Positions 53,701-59,040 of a stretch of 64,000 nucleotides of DNA are shown here, one piece after another. Source of the stretch: Gymnothorax reevesii (lineage: Eukaryota > Chordata > Actinopteri > Anguilliformes > Muraenidae); NCBI GenBank assembly GCA_029721435.1, contig CM056583.1:88365620-88429619 (forward strand), given 5' to 3'. Below the pieces are notes generated by a model. That model was not told the origin of the DNA, made no database searches, and saw nothing but the letters and a program-made list of their open reading frames with translations. A program made the position numbers and the translations under genes. Each line of letters begins with the position of its first letter. Within the stretch, counting starts at the first letter, position 1.

Positions 53701-56700
53701 TGATCATATTTCGCATCGAGGTGTAAAACCACATAAAGGTGCGTCATGATAACAGTTTGCTATAATTTTCAGTGTTTTCTGATGCATACTCTCCGGCCAA
53801 TTTTATTTTGCAAGGAAATTAACAGCTTTGCGATTAGTACAGTTCTTTAGAAATCTAAATGCATATAAACACTCTCTATTCAAAAATGCAATGCCAGTTG
53901 CGGGGGATATTGCTTGACAATGTCAACAACTTGTTCTTATTATGTTATGCATGTTGCATTAATGTACAATATCAGAATAACTGATTTTGAGCTGTGTGTT
54001 GTTGTGCGTGCTGTACTTCCGGCATTTTACGCCTTTTTTGCGAGTCCCTACTTTGCGGTGGCAATACATGTGTGATCTAATGAAGCTCAACTTCAGGAGG
54101 TACAGAAAGAAGCTGATGAGTGAAGAAACAGGCAGAGGAAAAAGGAAGGAGAGACAGATGGGATGGGAAGAAGAAAGTAAAAGAGACTGACAGAGGGAGA
54201 GAGGATCAAAGAGAGGGTGAGAAAGGGAGGGAGAGAGCGAAAACCAGAGAGAAAGAGGTGGGGAGGGAGGGAGAGGGAAAGAGAAAGAAAGAGAGAGAGA
54301 GAGAATCACTCCATTCTCTTGAATAGCAAAATTCTTGACCTAATAGTTAGGAACTAAGAACAGATGTTCATATATTAGGTTTATTTTTTATTACCATTTT
54401 TGAAGCCTTCTCTGCACATAGTCCTGGCTCCATAAATACATCCTCCCTGTAACGCTCTGCAAGGCTTATAATTGTATCATATTCCCATATGTAACAATAT
54501 AGCCTTGTGCCCTGAAAGAAACATTTAGCTACTATATATCAGTATGTGTCTGTTTACTGTCCTACACTCACCCTTACCTGCTGTCTCTCTCATATATCAG
54601 CATGTGTCTGTTTACTGTCCTACACTCTCCCTTACCTGCTGTCTCTCTCATATATCAGCATGTGTCTGTTTACTGTCCTACACTCTCCCTTACCTGCTGT
54701 CTCTCTCATATATCAGCATGCTTCTGTTTACTGTCCTACACTCTCCCTTACCTGCTGTCTCTCTCATATATCAGCATGTGTCTGTTGACTGTCCTACACT
54801 CTCCCTTACCTGCTGTCTCTCTCATATATCAGCATGCTTCTGTTGACTGTCCTACACTCACCCTTACCTGCTGTCTCTCTCATATATCAGCATGCTTCTG
54901 TTTACTGTCCTACACTCTCCCTTACCTGCTGTCTCTCTCATATATCAGCATGTGTCTGTTGACTGTCCTACACTCTCCCTTACCTGCTGTCTCTCTCATA
55001 TATCAGCATGCTTCTGTTTACTGTCCTACACTCTCCCTTACCTGCTGTCTCTCTCATATATCAGCATGCTTCTGTTTACTGTCCTACACTCTCCCTTACC
55101 TGCTGTCTCTCTCATATATCAGCATGTGTCTGTTGACTGTCCTACACTCTCCCTTACCTGCTGTCTCTCTCATATATCAGCATGCTTCTGTTGACTGTCC
55201 TACACTCACCCTTACCTGCTGTCTCTCTCATATATCAGCATGCTTCTGTTTACTGTCCTACACTCTCCCTTACCTGCTGTCTCTCTCATATATCAGCATG
55301 TGTCTGTTGACTGTCCTACACTCTCCCTTACCTGCTGTCTCTCTCATATATCAGCATGCTTCTGTTTACTGTCCTACACTCTCCCTTACCTGCTGTCTCT
55401 CTCATATATCAGCATGCTTCTGTTTACTGTCCTACACTCTCCCTTACCTGCTGTCTCTCTCATATCAGCATGTGTCTGTTGACTGTCCTACACTCTCCCT
55501 TACCTGCTGTCTCTCTCATATATCAGCATGCTTCTGTTTACTGTCCTACACTCTCCCTTACCTGCTGTCTCTCTCATATATCAGCATGCTTCTGTTTACT
55601 GTCCTACACTCTCCCTTACCTGCTGTCTCTCTCATATATCAGCATGCTTCTGTTTACTGTCCTACACTCTCCCTTACCTGCTGTCTCTCTCATATATCAG
55701 CATGTGTCTGTTGACTGTCCTACACTCTCCCTTACCTGCTGTCTCTCTCATATATCAGCATGCTTCTGTTGACTGTCCTACACTCATCCTCACCTGCTGT
55801 CTCTCATATATCAGCATGCTTCTATTGACTGTCCTACACTCACCTTTACCTGCTGTCTCTCATATATCAGCATGCTTCTGTTGACTGTCCTACACTCTCC
55901 CTTACCTGCTGTCTCTCATATGTCAGCATGCTTCTGTTGACTGTCCTACACTCTCCCTTACCTGCTGTCTCTCATATATCAGCATGTGTCTGTTTACTGT
56001 CCTACACTCTCCCTTACCTGCTGTCTCTCATATATCAGCATGCTTCTGTTTACTGTCCTACACTCTCCCTTACCTGCTGTCTCTCATATATCAGCATGCT
56101 TCTGTTTACTGTCCTACACTCTCCCTTACCTGCTGTCTCTCATATATCAGCATGTGTCTGTTTACTGTCCTACACTCTCCCTTACCTGCTGTCTCTCTCA
56201 TATATCAGCATGCGTCGGTTTACTGTCCTACACTCTCCCTTACCTGCTGTCTCTCATATATCAGCATGTGTCGGTTTACTGTCCTACACTCTCCCTTACC
56301 TGCTGTCTCTCATATATCAGCATGCTTCTGTTTACTGTCCTACACTCTCCCTTACCTGCTGTCTCTCTCATATATCAGCATGCTTCTGTTTACTGTCCTA
56401 CACTCACCCTTACCTGCTGTCTCTCATATATCAGCATGCTTCTGTTGACTGTCCTACACTCTCCCTTACCTACTGTCTCTCATATATCAGCATGTGTCTG
56501 TTTACTGTCCTACACTCTCCCTTACCTGCTGTCTCTCTCATATATCAGCATGCTTCTGTTTACTGTCCTACACTCTCCCTTACCTGCTGTCTCTCATATA
56601 TCAGCATGCTTCTGTTTACTGTCCTACACTCTCCCTTACCTGCTGTCTCTCATATATCAGCATGCTTCTGTTTACTGTCCTACACTCTCCCTTACCTGCT

Positions 56701-58969
56701 GTCTCTCTCATATATCAGCATGCTTCTGTTTACTGTCCTACACTCTCCCTTACCTGCTGTCTCTCATATATCAGCATGCTTCTGTTTACTGTCCTACACT
56801 CCCCCTTACCTGCTGTCTCTCATATATCAGCATGCTTCTGTTTACTGTCCTACACTCCCCCTTACCTGCTGTCTCTCATATATCAGCATGCTTCTGTTGA
56901 CTGTCCTACACTCTCCCTTACCTGCTGTCTCTCATATATCAGCATGTGTCTGTTTACTGTCCTACACTCACCCTTACCTGCTGTCTCTCATATGTCAGCA
57001 TGCTTCTGTTGACTGTCCTACACTCTCCCTTACCTGCTGTCTCTCATATATCAGCATGTGTCTGTTTACTGTCCTACACTCTCCCTTACCTGCTGTCTCT
57101 CATATATCAGCATGTGTCTGTTTACTGTCCTACACTCTCCCTTACCTGCTGTCTCTCATATATCAGCATGTGTCTGTTTACTGTCCTACACTCTCCCTTA
57201 CCTGCTGTCTCTCATATATCAGCATGCTTCTGTTTACTGTCCTACACTCTCCCTTACCTGCTGTCTCTCATATATCAGCATGCTTCTGTTTACTGTCCTA
57301 CACTCTCCCTTACCTGCTGTCTCTCATATATCAGCATGTGTCTGTTGACTGTCCTACACTCCCCCTTACCTGCTGTCTCTCATATATCAGCATGCTTCTG
57401 TTTACTGTCCTACACTCCCCCTTACCTGCTGTCTCTCATATATCAGCATGCTTCTGTTTACTGTCCTACACTCCCCCTTACCTGCTGTCTCTCATATATC
57501 AGCATGCTTCTGTTGACTGTCCTACACTCTCCCTTACCTACTGTCTCTCATATATCAGCATGCTTCTGTTGACTGTCCTACACTCTCCCTTACCTGCTGT
57601 CTCTCATATATCAGCATGTGTCTGTTTACTGTCCTACACTCTCCCTTACCTGCTGTCTCTAATATATCAGCATGTGTCTGTTTACTGTCCTACACTCTCC
57701 CTTACCTGCTGTCTCTCATATATCAGCATGTGTCTGTTTACTGTCCTACACTCTCCCTTACCTACTGTCTCTCATATATCAGCATGTGTCTGTTTACTGT
57801 CCTACACTCCCCCTTACCTACTGTCTCTCATATATCAGCATGGTTCTGTTGACTGTCCTACACTCCCCCTTACCTGCTGTCTCTCATATATCAGCATGCT
57901 TCTGTTGACTGTCCTACACTCTCCCTTACCTGCTGTCTCTCTCATATATCAGCATGCTTCTGTTGACTGTCCTACACTCACCCTTACCTGCTGTCTCTCA
58001 TATATCAGCATGCTTCTGTTGACTGTCCTACACTCTCCCTTACCTACTGTCTCTCATATATCAGCATGTGTCTGTTTACTGTCCTACACTCTCCCTTACC
58101 TGCTGTCTCTCATATATCAGCATGCTTCTGTTGACTGTCCTACACTCTCCCTTACCTGCTGTCTCTCATATATCAGCATGTGTCTGTTTACTGTCCTACA
58201 CTCTCCCTTACCTGCTCTCTCTCTCTCATATATCAGCATGCTTCTGTTTACTGTCCTACACTCTCCCTTACCTGCTGTCTCTCATATATCAGCATGCTTC
58301 TGTTTACTGTCCTACACTCTCCCTTACCTGCTGTCTCTCATATATCAGCATGTGTCTGTTGACTGTCCTACACTCACCCTTACCTGCTGTCTCTCTTATA
58401 TATCAGCATGCTTCTGTTGACTGTCCTACACTCTCCCTTACCTGCTGTCTCTCTCATATATCAGCATGCTTCTGTTTACTGTCCTACACTCTCCCTTACC
58501 TGCTGTCTCTCTTATATATCAGCATGCTTCTGTTTACTGTCCTACACTCACCCTTACCTGCTGTCTTTCTTCTTCTTCTTCTTGTCTTTCTCGTTGCCCT
58601 TGTCTTTGCCTTTTCCTTTTGCATCTCCCTTCTTCTCCTTGCTGTTCTGCTCCTCTTTCTGTTTCTTGTTGGCTCCTCTCCGGTTGCCTTTGCCGCCCTT
58701 CGGCTCCTCGCTGTCGTCGTCGCTGTCCTGTGCCTTCGCTCCCTTCTTCTTGTTGGCTCCTCTCCGGCCGCGTTTGCTTCTCTGCTCTTCCTCGCTGTCT
58801 TCCTCACTGTCCTGAGCCTTCGCTGCTTTCTTCCTGCTCGCTGCTTTCTGCCTTCTCGGAGCCCTCTCTTCTTCCTCATCCTCGTCTTCCTCGTCACTGG
58901 GTGGCTTCTTGCGGCCAGCTGGCTGTCGGCGGTTCCCTCGGGGTCTTCGCACCGGTTCCTCTGACAGAG

Positions 58970-59040
<71 letters not shown>

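Noticed and set aside
54544..58964. Long plus-strand open frames (up to 830 codons) of a Leu/Ser/Cys/Thr-rich repetitive protein
   Set aside because: They arise because the 56/58-bp minisatellite has few stops in its frames. The real coding strand at the array end is minus (tmc2 exon 3).
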